NCBI RefSeq assembly: GCF_027595165.1
Contig: NZ_CP097291.1
Span: 3,472,001-3,536,000 of the forward strand
Direction: 5' to 3'
Origin: Providencia sp. PROV188
GTDB lineage: Bacteria; Pseudomonadota; Gammaproteobacteria; Enterobacterales; Enterobacteriaceae
Length of the DNA: 64,000 nucleotides
Of this stretch, positions 8,982 through 20,024 are shown one piece after another. The first letter of the stretch is position 1. Each line of letters opens with the position of its first letter. A program made the translations under genes and the position numbers. The notes below the pieces were generated by a model, which was not told the DNA's origin, made no database searches, and saw only the letters and a list, made by a program, of their open reading frames with translations.

Positions 8982-10430
8982 CTACGCGCCAGATAGACCA
9001 TTTCCTGTCATATCAATCGGATTAACATATTTATTAAAATCTTCTTCACTTATTTTTCCAGAAGCGATTGCAGATTCTTTCAATGTGATATTTTTCGCTA
9101 TTGCATTTTCAGCAATATGCGCTGCATTTTGATAACCAATAATTGGGGATAATGCCGTCACTAACATGACACTATTGTCCACATACTCGGTTATTTTCGT
9201 ATTATTTAATTCAGTGCCTTCTACTGAATATTCCATAAATTTACGACAACCATCAGAAATAATACGAATGGAATGCAGGAGGTTATTAATAATTACCGGT
9301 CTCATCGCATTTAATTCAAAATTACCTTGGCTACCTGATATCGCAATCGCAGCATCATTCCCCATAACCTGAATACCAATCATGACCATCGCTTCACATT
9401 GGGTTGGGTTGACCTTGCCGGGCATGATAGATGAACCAGGTTCATTAGATGGCAATATTAATTCGCTGAAACCACAACGAGGACCCGACGCTAGCCAGCG
9501 CATATCATTCGCAATTTTGATCAGTGCCACTGCCAGTCCGCGAATAGCCGCATGTGTGCGAACTAATGCATCAAGAGAGCCTTGAGCCGTAAATTTGTTG
9601 GGTGCTGTAATAAACGGTTTTTGAGTTAATTCCGCTATCTTATCTGCGACATCTTTTGAAAAGCCTTTTGGCGCGTTTAATCCTGTACCAACAGCCGTGC
9701 CGCCAACAGCGAGTTTATAAAGATCTTGCTGACTACGTTTAATGTCATCTAGCGCATCGCGTAATTGACCCGCCCAACCGTGCCACTCTTGTCCCACGGT
9801 TAAAGGCACTGCATCTTCGAGGTGGGTACGACCGATCTTAACGACAGTCATCCACGAATCAGCTTTCTTTTCAATAAGTTGAATTAAATCTTCAATGCTC
9901 GGAATTAATTGTTCATCAAGCGCAAAAATAGCGGCGATGTGCATTGCAGTAGGGAATGTATCATTGGAAGACTGACCCATGTTGACATCATCATTGGGTC
10001 CAACGGGCAATTGTGTTCCTAATGAGCCACCGAGTAATTGAATAGCTCGGTTAGAAATGACCTCATTCACATTCATATTAGATTGTGTGCCAGAGCCTGT
10101 CTGCCATACATAAAGCGGATAATGCTCATCCAATTGACCATGAATAGTTTCATCAGCAGCGATAACGATCGCTTCTTTTTTCCATTCAGCTAATCGACCT
10201 GCTTCGCAGTTAACCAACGCACAAGCTTTTTTTACATAGCCATACGCGTGGTAAACCGATTTTGGCATTAAATCATCGCCAATATTAAAGTGCTGTAATG
10301 AACGTTGAGTCTGTGCCCCCCAATAACGATTTGCAGGAACATTTACTTTTCCCATGCTATCGAATTCTTCACGGGTGCCTGTTTCATTAATACCAATAGG
10401 GATGCTCTTATTTAGAATATAATCTGTCAT
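8982..10430 (-). CDS. fumC: Class II fumarase
   Basis: 482 residues, iron-independent fumarate hydratase (fumarate + water to malate). It contains the family signature GSSIMPGKVNP, the TGSGTQSNMNVNEVI block and GQSSNDTFPTAMHIA, in which the TA-MHIA form is typical of fumarase rather than aspartase. There is a roughly 17-residue N-terminal extension before the first conserved positions. It heads a two-gene operon with the malic/malolactic enzyme, whose substrate is its product, so together they convert fumarate to C3 acid and CO2. Confidence 0.9.
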   Translation of the reverse strand: MTDYILNKSIPIGINETGTREEFDSMGKVNVPANRYWGAQTQRSLQHFNIGDDLMPKSVYHAYGYVKKACALVNCEAGRLAEWKKEAIVIAADETIHGQLDEHYPLYVWQTGSGTQSNMNVNEVISNRAIQLLGGSLGTQLPVGPNDDVNMGQSSNDTFPTAMHIAAIFALDEQLIPSIEDLIQLIEKKADSWMTVVKIGRTHLEDAVPLTVGQEWHGWAGQLRDALDDIKRSQQDLYKLAVGGTAVGTGLNAPKGFSKDVADKIAELTQKPFITAPNKFTAQGSLDALVRTHAAIRGLAVALIKIANDMRWLASGPRCGFSELILPSNEPGSSIMPGKVNPTQCEAMVMIGIQVMGNDAAIAISGSQGNFELNAMRPVIINNLLHSIRIISDGCRKFMEYSVEGTELNNTKITEYVDNSVMLVTALSPIIGYQNAAHIAENAIAKNITLKESAIASGKISEEDFNKYVNPIDMTGNGLSGA

Positions 10431-11310
10431 TACAATAACTCCATTTTAAATATAAAACATATGAGCAATTCCTATACTAAGTTAAAAGAATTAATTAAAC
10501 ATCAAATACCAAACATACGTTTAAATAAGACATTAAAGGTATCAAGATAACAAAAATGTAGTTTAAAATATAAAAAATAAATTACCTGCCAATTTTTTAT
10601 AAAAAATAATTATCGCAAACAGACTGTCTATTTCATCCAAAAATCATATAAAGACTAAAGTTTCAAAATAGCATTAAAAACAATATAATGTATTATCAAT
10701 CTTATCTTTTAATGATAATTAAAATAAATTGAATAATTTAATTATATTAAGAATATCGTTAAATCACTGACATAAAAATAAATAACTCATTTATTGAGTT
10801 AAATATTTAAATTAAATAAACTTGAATTACAAAATAAACCAACAGAACAAAAATAACTACTGAAATATAAATGAAATAATAATATTTATTATACATAACA
10901 TTATAAAAAAGAGCTAAAAACATGTTATTCATTTAAAATACAAGGTGATATGCCCAATGAGTTTATCTTCAGTTTAATATGCATTAATCTCAAAAAAATC
11001 ATCCTTAATTATGCTTATGCAAAAATAAAGATCATCACAACTCAACAATACTGAAGAGAAGCACTTTATAATAGTGATAATACCCGCCTTAGTTAGTCAT
11101 TGAACCGAGATTCACGCACAAAACGAGTGACGAGTTTAATATTCATATCGATGCCATATTAAACACTGGATTTACGCAATTTTGGAGGAATAACCAAGTT
11201 TGCAGGGTGGAAAGTTGTGGTTTTCAGTAAAAACCGCACTGCATCCCTGTAGCGCGGTCTATTTATTCCCTTAATATTCTATCCTTTAATTAAAGGCTTC
11301 CAGTTTATCG
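10431..11310. other. 880-bp AT-rich gap without a supported gene
   Basis: Between fumC and the end of the hyf operon. I find no open frame worth calling. It must hold the fumC promoter and the end of the hyf transcript. Visible structure: GTTTAATAT (11134-11142) pairs with 11156-11164, and AACTCA/TGAGTT around 10785-10800 forms a small hairpin. Base composition is far more AT-rich than the flanking genes. Confidence 0.6.
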
Positions 11311-12288
11311 TTACTCACCCTCAAATAACCGGAATCCCCCTACCCCTTCCCATGTTGGTAAGGCTTGATAAACTTGCTCGACGGCGGCAACCACTTTGTC
11401 ATTCATCGGCATATAAAAACCTACTAAATCGGGCTGAATGCCTAAGAAAATGATTTCTCCGACATCCTCTTTTAACTGGTCGATAAGAAAATTCAGCGGC
11501 AGGTTATGGGTGCTCATAATAAACATTTCAGCGATATCATCGGGGTCGATAACCCGGATTTCACCAGGTGCTAAACCAATATCCGCAGCATCCACAATTA
11601 ATAAACGCTGAGGTTTTAACGCTCGCACTTGGTGAGAAACACTTTCAGGACTGCTGCCACCGTTAATTGCCACCCAGCCATCAATCGGGGCTTGCTGCAT
11701 GAGGTCGAATAGCATTGGGCCTGCGCCATCATCCCCCATCATGCTATTGCCCACCGCCAGCATCAAATTTTGCACGGGTGATGGGTTTTCTGAAAGAGGC
11801 TGATTTTCCGCTGAAGATTCGGTTGCCATTGAAAAAGAAGGCTGAGTTTGCCTGGCAACATCGCTCATCGGCTGTCGTTTCACGATCAAATATATTGCCG
11901 GCTCGCGCTCAATTTCACCGAGCAATCGAATCAGTGTGGCGCTCCATGCCTGATAGGGCGAGTTACTGTCTTTAGCGAAACTATCTAATGCTAACGCCAG
12001 CACATTAGTGTGGGTGGAATCGATATTAATTTCACCGAAGGTGATCAAACCCTGTAATTTGCGACGCGCCTCCCCTTCAGGAAGCGCATTCACCCATGCT
12101 TGGAAGCCATCTAACGGGCACTCTAACTCGGTTTTAAGGCAGTCAATCATCCCAACATGGTGACCTATCGCCAGTGAGTAATACATGACTTGCTGCGCGT
12201 CTTCAGGCACATCATCGTCACTGTCGACAAACTTCTGGCGCAGTGACCAGAAAATTACTTTCCCCGTTTCAGTCGCTGACTCACTCAT
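11311..12288 (-). CDS. HyfJ/HycH-HycI fusion: hydrogenase assembly protein plus maturation protease
   Basis: 325 residues in one uninterrupted frame. Residues 1 to about 139 resemble HycH/HyfJ (assembly factor). A linker rich in S, P, Q and N spans about 140-172. Residues 173-325 are a full HycI-type endopeptidase starting [17 protein letters not shown]. The three nickel-sensing residues of E. coli HycI (D16, D62, H90) align with D187, D233 and H261. The protease half should remove the last 32 residues of HyfG after nickel insertion. The start at 12288 overlaps hyfI by 8 nt. E. coli encodes these two functions separately and its hyf operon has no HycI. Confidence 0.9.
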   Translation of the reverse strand: MSESATETGKVIFWSLRQKFVDSDDDVPEDAQQVMYYSLAIGHHVGMIDCLKTELECPLDGFQAWVNALPEGEARRKLQGLITFGEINIDSTHTNVLALALDSFAKDSNSPYQAWSATLIRLLGEIEREPAIYLIVKRQPMSDVARQTQPSFSMATESSAENQPLSENPSPVQNLMLAVGNSMMGDDGAGPMLFDLMQQAPIDGWVAINGGSSPESVSHQVRALKPQRLLIVDAADIGLAPGEIRVIDPDDIAEMFIMSTHNLPLNFLIDQLKEDVGEIIFLGIQPDLVGFYMPMNDKVVAAVEQVYQALPTWEGVGGFRLFEGE

Positions 12289-13063
12289 TAATGCCCCCTT
12301 GTTGCAACACGGTCACGAGGCGGTTCACAATCTCACGCAACCGTGGGTCTTGCTCCTCGTCCATCCATGTTTGCATCGTGGCTTTCACTTGGCTTGGGGT
12401 TGCCCCATCGAGCAGCGTCAGGAAGCGATCACTGATTTCTCGACCTTGGTAATACCCCGCTTGGCGGCGCGCTTCACGTTCGATCATCACGCGAGTGGCT
12501 AGAGGAATTGATGGCAGTAAAAGCTCCACTTTTTCCCCATCGGCTTCGCGGTGATCTTGCCCAACCAATTTCTGATTCAATAACCCTAATGCCACCGCGA
12601 AACCATAAATAGTCGCGGCTGGCGTTGGCGGGCAACCTGGGATCCACACATCAATCGGCACGATGTGTTCGCTGCCGCCCCAGACACAATACAGATCGTG
12701 GAAGATCCCCCCACCACAACCACAAGCCCCATAAGAGATACAGATTTTTGGATCCGGTGCAGATTCATACGCGCGCAGTGCAGGCATGCGCATCGCACGG
12801 GTAACTGCCCCTGTGAACAGTAAAATATCTGCATGGCGCGGAGACGCCACCACTTTGATCCCGAAACGTTCCGCATCGAAAACGGGGGTGATTGCCGAGA
12901 AAATTTCGATTTCACATCCGTTGCAACCGCCACAGTCCACGCGATACACATAGGCTGAACGCTTAATATCTTTCAGCAGCGTGCTTTTCAGTTTTGCCAC
13001 CTGCTCATCGAGCACAATCGGCTGGCTAACATGATGGTTTACGGGGATATTTGGCAAACTCAT
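12281..13063 (-). CDS. hyfI: HyfI, [NiFe]-hydrogenase small subunit
   Basis: 260 residues, NuoB-like. It has [21 protein letters not shown] and GCPPTPA cysteine motifs for the proximal 4Fe-4S cluster. No Tat signal, so it faces the cytoplasm. It overlaps hyfH by 4 nt and the fusion gene by 8 nt. Confidence 0.95.
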   Translation of the reverse strand: MSLPNIPVNHHVSQPIVLDEQVAKLKSTLLKDIKRSAYVYRVDCGGCNGCEIEIFSAITPVFDAERFGIKVVASPRHADILLFTGAVTRAMRMPALRAYESAPDPKICISYGACGCGGGIFHDLYCVWGGSEHIVPIDVWIPGCPPTPAATIYGFAVALGLLNQKLVGQDHREADGEKVELLLPSIPLATRVMIEREARRQAGYYQGREISDRFLTLLDGATPSQVKATMQTWMDEEQDPRLREIVNRLVTVLQQGGINE

Positions 13064-13611
13064 GATTTATCTCCCTGAATATGCAAACGGAAGTTCTGAC
13101 GATCATTATTCAATAAATTGTTTTTTTGCTTACAGGATGGGCAAGTTTCATACATTGGGCGCAGGGCTTCAATACCGCCTTCCTCAATCCCCGATGCCAC
13201 CATCAGCGCCATGGCATACTCCACGGATTTTTTCGGGGCGAATGCTTCGCCACACTGGCGACAATGTTGCAGGCGGAACGTCCCTTTCATGTACAAATCC
13301 GCTTTGTTCATTACCGCGGTTTCAAACTCTTCCGTTAAGTGAATGGCGCGAGTCGGACAAACTTCTTCACAGCGCGCACAATAAATACAGCGACCTAAAA
13401 ACAGCTGCCAGCGGCGTTCACCACTTTCTAAGTCAGTTTCCATGGTTAACGCATTGGCTGGGCAAGCGGAAATACACGCGCCACACGCAATACACTGCTG
13501 CGGGTCGTATTCCGGTTTGCCTCTAAATCCGTGAGCCACTTCCAGCGGTTTGAACGGGTATTTCACCGTTGCGGTACCCGCATTACGAAGGGTTTTGAAA
13601 AGTTTAAACAT
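13060..13611 (-). CDS. hyfH: HyfH, 8Fe ferredoxin subunit
   Basis: 183 residues, NuoI/HycF-like. Two ferredoxin motifs [12 protein letters not shown] and [12 protein letters not shown] bind 4Fe-4S clusters. Later CRQC and CPSC pairs resemble the extra metal site of HycF. It links HyfA-side electrons to HyfI. 12 nt after hyfG. Confidence 0.94.
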   Translation of the reverse strand: MFKLFKTLRNAGTATVKYPFKPLEVAHGFRGKPEYDPQQCIACGACISACPANALTMETDLESGERRWQLFLGRCIYCARCEEVCPTRAIHLTEEFETAVMNKADLYMKGTFRLQHCRQCGEAFAPKKSVEYAMALMVASGIEEGGIEALRPMYETCPSCKQKNNLLNNDRQNFRLHIQGDKS

Positions 13612-13623
13612 GGTGTCCCTCCG

Positions 13624-15357
13624 TTATTTCATAATCGAATGTTTGCGCTCGATACTGTGCTGTTCGAGCTCTTTGTATGCCACGGTTTTCGCTTTTCGTT
13701 TTTTCACATCCACCAGCGTCACGCGGTCAGTACAGGAGTAGCAAGGGTCGAGGCTACCGATAATCAATGGCGCATCAGAAACGGTATTGCCTTGCAGCAT
13801 ATAGCGCAGCACTGGCCAGTTCGCGTAAGTAGCCGCACGGCAACGCCAGCGATACAGTTTTTGGTTATCGCCGAGCATGCTCCAGTGAACATCTTCACCT
13901 CGCGGCGCTTCGGTATAGCCCAGTGCAAATTTATGAGGCTGATAGGTAAAGCCTTCGGTCAGAATTGGACCTTCCGGCATATTGTCGAGGGCATATTCAA
14001 TCATCGACAGAGAGTCCAATGTCTCTTTAATGCGTACCATCACGCGGGAATAGACATCGCAACCATCTAAGGTGAATAAGGTTTTTGGTAAATTGCCATA
14101 GTCAGCAAATGGATGATCAAAACGTACATCGCGCTTGAAGCCGCTGGCGCGGATCATCGGTCCTACTGGGCTGTAATCACGGGCAACTTGTGGGTCAAGA
14201 CGACCGACACCGACGGTACGCTGCTCCATATTTGGTGTGCTCAGCAACATATCCACCAGCTGGGTCACATCTTGGCGCATCTCTTTGACCAACTGAATGG
14301 TTTTCACGCGCTGCTCTTTTAAGAAGTCACGACGAACCCCACCAATTAAGTTGGTACCGTAAGTTTTACGGGCGCCTGTCAGTAATTCCGCCATGGTCAT
14401 GGATTTTTCACGGACACGGAAAAATTGCATGAAACCAGTATCAAACCCAGTGAAGTGGCTTGCTAAACCGATATTCAGCAAGTGGCTGTGTAAACGTTCC
14501 ACTTCCAGTAACACACTACGAATAGTATGAGCACGCTGAGGGACATAAATACCTAATGCGTTCTCAACTGAGGTGGTGTACGCCACGCTGTGGGTGAAGC
14601 CGCAAATACCGCATACGCGATCAGATAAGAAAGTGACTTCGTTGTAGCCCATACGGGTTTCAGCCAGTTTTTCCATTCCGCGATGCACGTAGAACATACG
14701 GTAATCCGCATCCACAATACGTTCGCCATCCACAAACAGGCGGAAGTGCCCCGGTTCATCGGAAGTGATATGCAGCGGGCCAATTGGCACGATGCGGCTT
14801 TGAGTTTTGCTGTCGTTGATAAACTCGTAGGTTTCAGTGTCAGTGGTTGGCGCAGGGCGCTGACGATAATCCATGGTGTCTTTGCGCAGCGGATACAGGT
14901 CTTCCGGCCAATCATCCGGTAGCACTAAACGACGCTCATCCGGCAAGCCCACTGGGCGTAAGCCGTACATATCTCGAATTTCACGCTCTCCCCATACAGC
15001 CGCAGGTACGCGCGGCGTTACGGATGGAAATTCTTGAGTGATTGGGCTGACATAGGCTTTCACCGTCACCCAACATTTTTCCCCCTCTTCCATCGACAGT
15101 GCGTAATAAACCGCAAACTGCCCATTTAGAGGACGCTCATCGTTCCCCCACAACACCGGTAACCAACCGCCGCAGCCGTAATAGAGGAATTCCACCACTT
15201 CTGGCAGCATCTCGGTTTTGACGGTAATGGTGACTTGGTTGGCGGTTTGCCACTCCTCTTCCAGCATGGCATGAGGAAATTGCTCGCGCACTTTTGCCAG
15301 ATAGCCCGCGCCTTTGCGAACGCCCTGAAGGGTATCTGTATAATTCTGATAGCTCAC
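13624..15357 (-). CDS. hyfG: HyfG, [NiFe]-hydrogenase large subunit
   Basis: 577 residues: an N-terminal NuoC-like part (to about 170) fused to a NuoD-like catalytic part. Nickel ligands come from RVCGICG and DPCYSC. The C-terminal extension after DPCYSCTDR is 32 residues, the same length that HycI removes from HycE, and the matching protease is encoded two genes on. GTG at 15357 was chosen as start because AGGAG lies just upstream and it begins 1 nt after the hyfF stop; an ATG at 15396 would overlap hyfF and has no ribosome site. Confidence 0.95.
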   Translation of the reverse strand: MSYQNYTDTLQGVRKGAGYLAKVREQFPHAMLEEEWQTANQVTITVKTEMLPEVVEFLYYGCGGWLPVLWGNDERPLNGQFAVYYALSMEEGEKCWVTVKAYVSPITQEFPSVTPRVPAAVWGEREIRDMYGLRPVGLPDERRLVLPDDWPEDLYPLRKDTMDYRQRPAPTTDTETYEFINDSKTQSRIVPIGPLHITSDEPGHFRLFVDGERIVDADYRMFYVHRGMEKLAETRMGYNEVTFLSDRVCGICGFTHSVAYTTSVENALGIYVPQRAHTIRSVLLEVERLHSHLLNIGLASHFTGFDTGFMQFFRVREKSMTMAELLTGARKTYGTNLIGGVRRDFLKEQRVKTIQLVKEMRQDVTQLVDMLLSTPNMEQRTVGVGRLDPQVARDYSPVGPMIRASGFKRDVRFDHPFADYGNLPKTLFTLDGCDVYSRVMVRIKETLDSLSMIEYALDNMPEGPILTEGFTYQPHKFALGYTEAPRGEDVHWSMLGDNQKLYRWRCRAATYANWPVLRYMLQGNTVSDAPLIIGSLDPCYSCTDRVTLVDVKKRKAKTVAYKELEQHSIERKHSIMK

Positions 15358-15358
15358 G

Positions 15359-16939
15359 TTATTTCTCCTGCGATGAAGGTTCGGAGGTGCTTGCACCCCA
15401 CGGCCATTGGTAATTTAAGGTGGTAATTTGGTGGTCGACTGTCGCGCTGTCTTTGAGCACGATCGTCGCGGCATTTTCCAGTAAGCGACTGACAGGCTGA
15501 GGAATATACGTCCCCATCACCAGCATCAGTACAATCAAAATCGCCATCGGTAATGTGGTTAAAATGCCCAGCTCACCACGCGCTACGCACTCTGGTTGTT
15601 CGCCAAATAGGGTTTTAGAGATCATGCGGATCAACCCGCCCAGCACCACCGTAATTAAGATCAGCACCAGCAAGGTTAGCCAGAAATGGTTAGCGACCAG
15701 CCCCGCCACCACAATCATAAATTCACTTAAAAAGACGTTGAATGGCGGCATACCGCCCAGTGCTAATGCACCACCCGCAAACACCACCGCGGTAAATGGC
15801 ATAGTGCGCAGTAACCCTTTCACCACCGTAATATCGCGAGTGCCATATTTCAGTAAAACGTTACCGGAGCCGCAGAACAGCAAGGTTTTACCCAAACTGT
15901 GGTTTAAGGTATGCAGCAACGCAGCCAGTACACCCAAAGGTCCACCAATACCTAATGCCACCGCGATCAATCCCATGTTTTCCACACTGGAGTACGCCAG
16001 CAAACGTTTCATATCTTTTTGTACCAAGATAAAGAACGCTGCCACCGCCACGGACATTAATCCGAATACCAGCAGTAAGGTTTGCGTAAATTCGCCACCA
16101 ATTGATGAGGTCACAATGATGTAGTAACGGATGATAATCAGCAACGCACAATTCAGTAGCACCGCAGACAGCAGCGCTGACGTTGGGCTTGGTGCTTCAC
16201 TGTGCGCATCCGGCAACCATGCGTGCATTGGGAACAGACCCGTTTTGGTACCAAAACCGATTAACACAAATACAAAGGCAAGGTGCATCAGGGTTGGATC
16301 GAGAAGGTCGGTATATTTCAGAACTTCTGTCCAGAAGATAGCCATTTCAGGATCCGGCATGACGTTCACCGCATTGGCATACACTAAAATGGTACCGAAC
16401 AGACCGAACGCCACACCCACGCTACAGATAATGATGTATTTCCACGCGGCTTCCAGCGAAGAGCGTTGACCGTAAATGCCCACTAAAAACGCGGAGCTTA
16501 AAGTGGTCGCTTCGACCGCTGCCCACATTAAAATCAGGTTATTACTGGTGATCACCAACAGCATTGTGAACAGGAACAAGTGGAAGAAACCGTAATAGTT
16601 ACATAAGGTTCCAACACTGATTTCCCCTTCATGCACTTCATGGTTCATATAACCGATAGAGTACAAGCCAGTCAGGAAACCGACGATCCCCAAGATAGCG
16701 AGGAATAACCCTGCGAGGCTATCAAGGTGGATCCAATGACCTGCCATCAGCAAGTCACCGACTTTATCTATCGTGCCAACCATCCAGAGCGATAACACCA
16801 GTAATACCGTGATCCCAATGGCATGGATCAAGGTGACGGGGATTTTTGCCCCGTTACCCATTAAGCGGCAGGCGAACGCCAGCAGTGAAATCACCAGCGG
16901 AGTTGCCATCAATAAGGTTAATAACATTGTTTGACTCAT
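15359..16939 (-). CDS. hyfF: HyfF, antiporter-like membrane subunit
   Basis: 526 residues, NuoL/M/N-like with about 14 predicted membrane segments. It includes the conserved proton-channel stretches [21 protein letters not shown] and [14 protein letters not shown]. It is one of three such subunits (with HyfB and HyfD) and the basis for proposing ion pumping by hydrogenase 4. 4 nt after hyfE. Confidence 0.94.
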   Translation of the reverse strand: MSQTMLLTLLMATPLVISLLAFACRLMGNGAKIPVTLIHAIGITVLLVLSLWMVGTIDKVGDLLMAGHWIHLDSLAGLFLAILGIVGFLTGLYSIGYMNHEVHEGEISVGTLCNYYGFFHLFLFTMLLVITSNNLILMWAAVEATTLSSAFLVGIYGQRSSLEAAWKYIIICSVGVAFGLFGTILVYANAVNVMPDPEMAIFWTEVLKYTDLLDPTLMHLAFVFVLIGFGTKTGLFPMHAWLPDAHSEAPSPTSALLSAVLLNCALLIIIRYYIIVTSSIGGEFTQTLLLVFGLMSVAVAAFFILVQKDMKRLLAYSSVENMGLIAVALGIGGPLGVLAALLHTLNHSLGKTLLFCGSGNVLLKYGTRDITVVKGLLRTMPFTAVVFAGGALALGGMPPFNVFLSEFMIVVAGLVANHFWLTLLVLILITVVLGGLIRMISKTLFGEQPECVARGELGILTTLPMAILIVLMLVMGTYIPQPVSRLLENAATIVLKDSATVDHQITTLNYQWPWGASTSEPSSQEK

Positions 16940-16943
16940 CTCA

Positions 16944-17594
16944 TCACCCCTTCAGCGCGGTCAGTTGATCCACGTTCAGTGTGTTGAGCGTGCGATAAAT
17001 TTTACGAGCCAATACCGCCATAATGATCACCGCAAATATGGCGTCTGTGGCGATACCAATTTCCACCAGCTCAGGGGCTTTATACGCCAGTAACGCTAGG
17101 GTCAGATGGGAGCCGTTTTCCATGAGGCAGTAACCAAAGGCTTGCTTGAGAATATTGCGTTGAGTCACGATACACAGCAGCCCCAACATAAAGTGCCCAA
17201 GAGAAACCGCTAAAGCGGGTTTTAAATCCGCTGCCAGTGGCAATTTAATTGGCTCGACCACAAACCAACACAGCACCACAATTACCGCTGCCGCTAACAT
17301 CAACCAAGCTGGGCTAATCACCCCGCCGTTCGCGGTTGGGTCAGACAATTTTCGGAAGGCGTAGCCCATAATCAGCGGAACCAAAACCACTTTGGTGGCA
17401 AACGCGGTACCTGCCCACATTGCCAATTCAGGTGCATTTAAGGTGTAGGAAAGCGTGCCGAAAATCGCCACTAACACCAGCGACTGCAACGCATAAAACC
17501 AACAAGAGATCACCGGCTTTTTCGCGCCGATCACCAGCAGAGACGTGATCATCATCAGCCCTGCTAAATTATTTACAATCATTGAACCAGTCAT
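16944..17594 (-). CDS. hyfE: HyfE, membrane subunit
   Basis: 216 residues, strongly hydrophobic. The C-terminal half resembles NuoK, and the family is specific to hydrogenase-4-type complexes. It is absent from the simpler Hyc hydrogenase 3, which helps identify this operon as hyf rather than hyc. 12 nt after hyfD. Confidence 0.93.
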   Translation of the reverse strand: MTGSMIVNNLAGLMMITSLLVIGAKKPVISCWFYALQSLVLVAIFGTLSYTLNAPELAMWAGTAFATKVVLVPLIMGYAFRKLSDPTANGGVISPAWLMLAAAVIVVLCWFVVEPIKLPLAADLKPALAVSLGHFMLGLLCIVTQRNILKQAFGYCLMENGSHLTLALLAYKAPELVEIGIATDAIFAVIIMAVLARKIYRTLNTLNVDQLTALKG

Positions 17595-17606
17595 ACTTTC
17601 TCTCCC

Positions 17607-19049
17607 TTAACCGAGCCAGATGACGGCAATAACACTAGAACAGAAGGACATCACGATCAGTAAGCCGATAACCCACTGCATTGCCCAAGGAACTGCGCTG
17701 CCGTTTGCCACTTCTTCGCTAGGTTCACCCGGAACCACTTTGCCGAACCAGTACAGTAACCATGCGAAGCTCGCGACAGATTCAATCAGTACCAACACCA
17801 TAATTGGCGTTAATACCCAGAACTGTTCCGACAGCGCGAAGCCCGCTGCAAAGATAGGGAATTTACTGAAGAAGCCATTCAGTGGAGGAACACCTGCGAT
17901 GGCGAGTGCCGCCACACAGAAGCCCACACCGAGTAATGGATAGCGTTTTGCTAAACCACGTAAGCGCGGCAGCATACGTGTACCACAGCTATAACTCAGC
18001 GCACCTGCCACTAAGAAGAACAGGCTTTTCGCAAAAGCGTGGTTGAAGATATACGCGATACCGCCATCGAAGGCTTCTTTGGAACCGAAAACGGATAAGG
18101 ATAAAGCGAGGAAAATATACGCCAGCTGCGTGATGGTTGACCACGCCAGCAGACGTTTCATGTCTTTCTGCGGCAGGTACATCATAAAGCCATACACCAA
18201 CGTAATGACCGCCATCACGACACCCACCCAACCAATGATTTCTGGCACATGGGTAGAAGACATCAAGCCACGGGCAAAGATATATACACCCACTTTCACC
18301 ATGGAGGCGGCGTGTAAGTAAGCACTAACTGGGGTTGGTGCTTCCATCGCATCGGGTAGCCAGGCTTGCAGTGGTAACTGGGCTGATTTACCCCATGCTG
18401 CAAACAGAATACCGCCAAACACGATCAGGCTTTGGGATTCACTCAAACGGTCAATGGCGCTCAGAGCAAAGGTACCCGTGCTGATAAACAGGGTTGCCGC
18501 CGCCATGTATAAGCCGAGTGAGCCAACATGGGTGATCAGCAAAGCTTTCATCGCTGAACGCTGGGATTTTTCAGTTTGGTAGTAACCAATTAGCGCCCAA
18601 GAACATCCACCGGTAATTTCGAAGAACACTAACTGCCCTAAGATAGTGGAAGAGAGCACAACCCCAGCCATCGCACCGATAAAGATCAGTAAGAAAGCGT
18701 AATAGCGACGAGTGGGTCCATGAGCGTGCTCACGGTTTCCTTCAGTGAGATACCCCGTTGAGTAGAGGCAAATCAAGAAGCCGAGGAACACGACCGCAAA
18801 CGCAATCAGCGTGCTCACGCCATCCACAGTAAAACCGAACAGCGCGACATCACCCGTCTGAATTAACTCCAGTGTGGTGGCGACCTTACCGCCGTCTAAA
18901 TAGAGCCAGCCCAGTGCCGCTGTTCCCAAAGAGGCTAGCAACGCCACTAAGGTACTTAGCCACGGCGCTAGACGGGTGGGTAGCACACTGACCAGCAACG
19001 CCCCGATGAACGGGATTATCAAGGTTGCTAGTGCAATATTCTCTAACAT
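17607..19049 (-). CDS. hyfD: HyfD, antiporter-like membrane subunit
   Basis: 480 residues, NuoL-like, with LQAWLPDAMEAPTPVSAYLHA and MKRLLAWSTITQLAYIF proton-channel blocks. The start at 19049 (MLENIAL) follows a GGAG site and gives about the E. coli length; an upstream in-frame ATG at 19106 would overlap hyfC. HyfD, like HyfE and HyfF, has no counterpart in the hyc operon. Confidence 0.94.
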   Translation of the reverse strand: MLENIALATLIIPFIGALLVSVLPTRLAPWLSTLVALLASLGTAALGWLYLDGGKVATTLELIQTGDVALFGFTVDGVSTLIAFAVVFLGFLICLYSTGYLTEGNREHAHGPTRRYYAFLLIFIGAMAGVVLSSTILGQLVFFEITGGCSWALIGYYQTEKSQRSAMKALLITHVGSLGLYMAAATLFISTGTFALSAIDRLSESQSLIVFGGILFAAWGKSAQLPLQAWLPDAMEAPTPVSAYLHAASMVKVGVYIFARGLMSSTHVPEIIGWVGVVMAVITLVYGFMMYLPQKDMKRLLAWSTITQLAYIFLALSLSVFGSKEAFDGGIAYIFNHAFAKSLFFLVAGALSYSCGTRMLPRLRGLAKRYPLLGVGFCVAALAIAGVPPLNGFFSKFPIFAAGFALSEQFWVLTPIMVLVLIESVASFAWLLYWFGKVVPGEPSEEVANGSAVPWAMQWVIGLLIVMSFCSSVIAVIWLG

Positions 19050-19062
19050 GCTTCGTCGCTCC

Positions 19063-20013
19063 TTATAGACCGGTGAGGTAGAAGACGAATCCGAGTACCG
19101 CAACACCGAATCCTAACCAAGTCACATGGTGCGTTAATAAGAAACGACCACGAGCCAGACTGTTTTCGACCAGCGACGCCAGCACGAAAATCACCAGTAA
19201 TTTCACTAGCAATAATCCCATCGCTAACAATACGCTGCCAACGGTAAAGGTACTGGCATTGCCGAATGGGAAGAAAATCGACAGGAACAGAACCGCAACG
19301 ACTACTTGTTTCAGACCAATGCCCAGTTTCACCATCGCGAATCCTGAACCGGAGTATTCGGTTAATGGGCCTTCTTGCAGCTCTTGCTCCGCTTCTGCCA
19401 CGTCGAATGGGATTTTGCCCATCTCAATAAATGTCGCGAATCCGCAAGCGAGTAGCGCTAATAACGTAGCAGTTGGAGACACCCAGCCTTCACTCATCGT
19501 GGCGCTGATGGTGCCAATATTGGTGGAACCAGCAATCAGCGCAACAACCAGCAAACCGAGGAATAACGTCGGTTCCACCAGTACGCCAAGTGTCAGTTCA
19601 CGGCTCGCACCGATACCCGCAAATGGGCTACCGGTATCGAGACCGGAAAGTGAGAAGAAAAAGCGGAATAACGCGAAGATATACAGCACGATAATGATGT
19701 CAGCTGCGCTACTAAACAGTGACGTGTTCGTGACCACTGGCAATGCCATCGCTAGCAGCAACATGCTGCTCAGCAGCACATACGGCATGATGCGAAAGAT
19801 AATGCCTGAATCACGCGGCGCCACAGATTGGCGAGTCATCAATTTGATGATGTCGCGATAATCTTGCCAAATTCCGGGACCTTGGCGAGAGTGCATTTTT
19901 GCGCGAATTTGACGAGAGATCCCCGTGAACAGCGGCGTCAGCAGCAGTAAAACCACGGCTTGAACGACGGCGAAGATCCCTGTCATCAATGTGGGTGTTT
20001 CTTGAATCGACAT
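19063..20013 (-). CDS. hyfC: HyfC, NuoH-like membrane subunit
   Basis: 316 residues, about eight membrane segments. The conserved loop EMGKIPFDVAEAEQELQEGP is the NuoH/HycD quinone-site-like region that contacts the hydrogenase small subunit. The start at 20013 (MSIQETP) has a GGAGAG ribosome site; the longer frame from 20109 would run back into hyfB. Confidence 0.94.
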   Translation of the reverse strand: MSIQETPTLMTGIFAVVQAVVLLLLTPLFTGISRQIRAKMHSRQGPGIWQDYRDIIKLMTRQSVAPRDSGIIFRIMPYVLLSSMLLLAMALPVVTNTSLFSSAADIIIVLYIFALFRFFFSLSGLDTGSPFAGIGASRELTLGVLVEPTLFLGLLVVALIAGSTNIGTISATMSEGWVSPTATLLALLACGFATFIEMGKIPFDVAEAEQELQEGPLTEYSGSGFAMVKLGIGLKQVVVAVLFLSIFFPFGNASTFTVGSVLLAMGLLLVKLLVIFVLASLVENSLARGRFLLTHHVTWLGFGVAVLGFVFYLTGL

Positions 20014-20024
20014 GGTTTCTCTCC

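Noticed and set aside
15358..15396. ATG at 15396 as start of hyfG
   Set aside because: It would overlap hyfF by 38 nt with no ribosome site; GTG at 15357 follows AGGAG and begins right after the hyfF stop.
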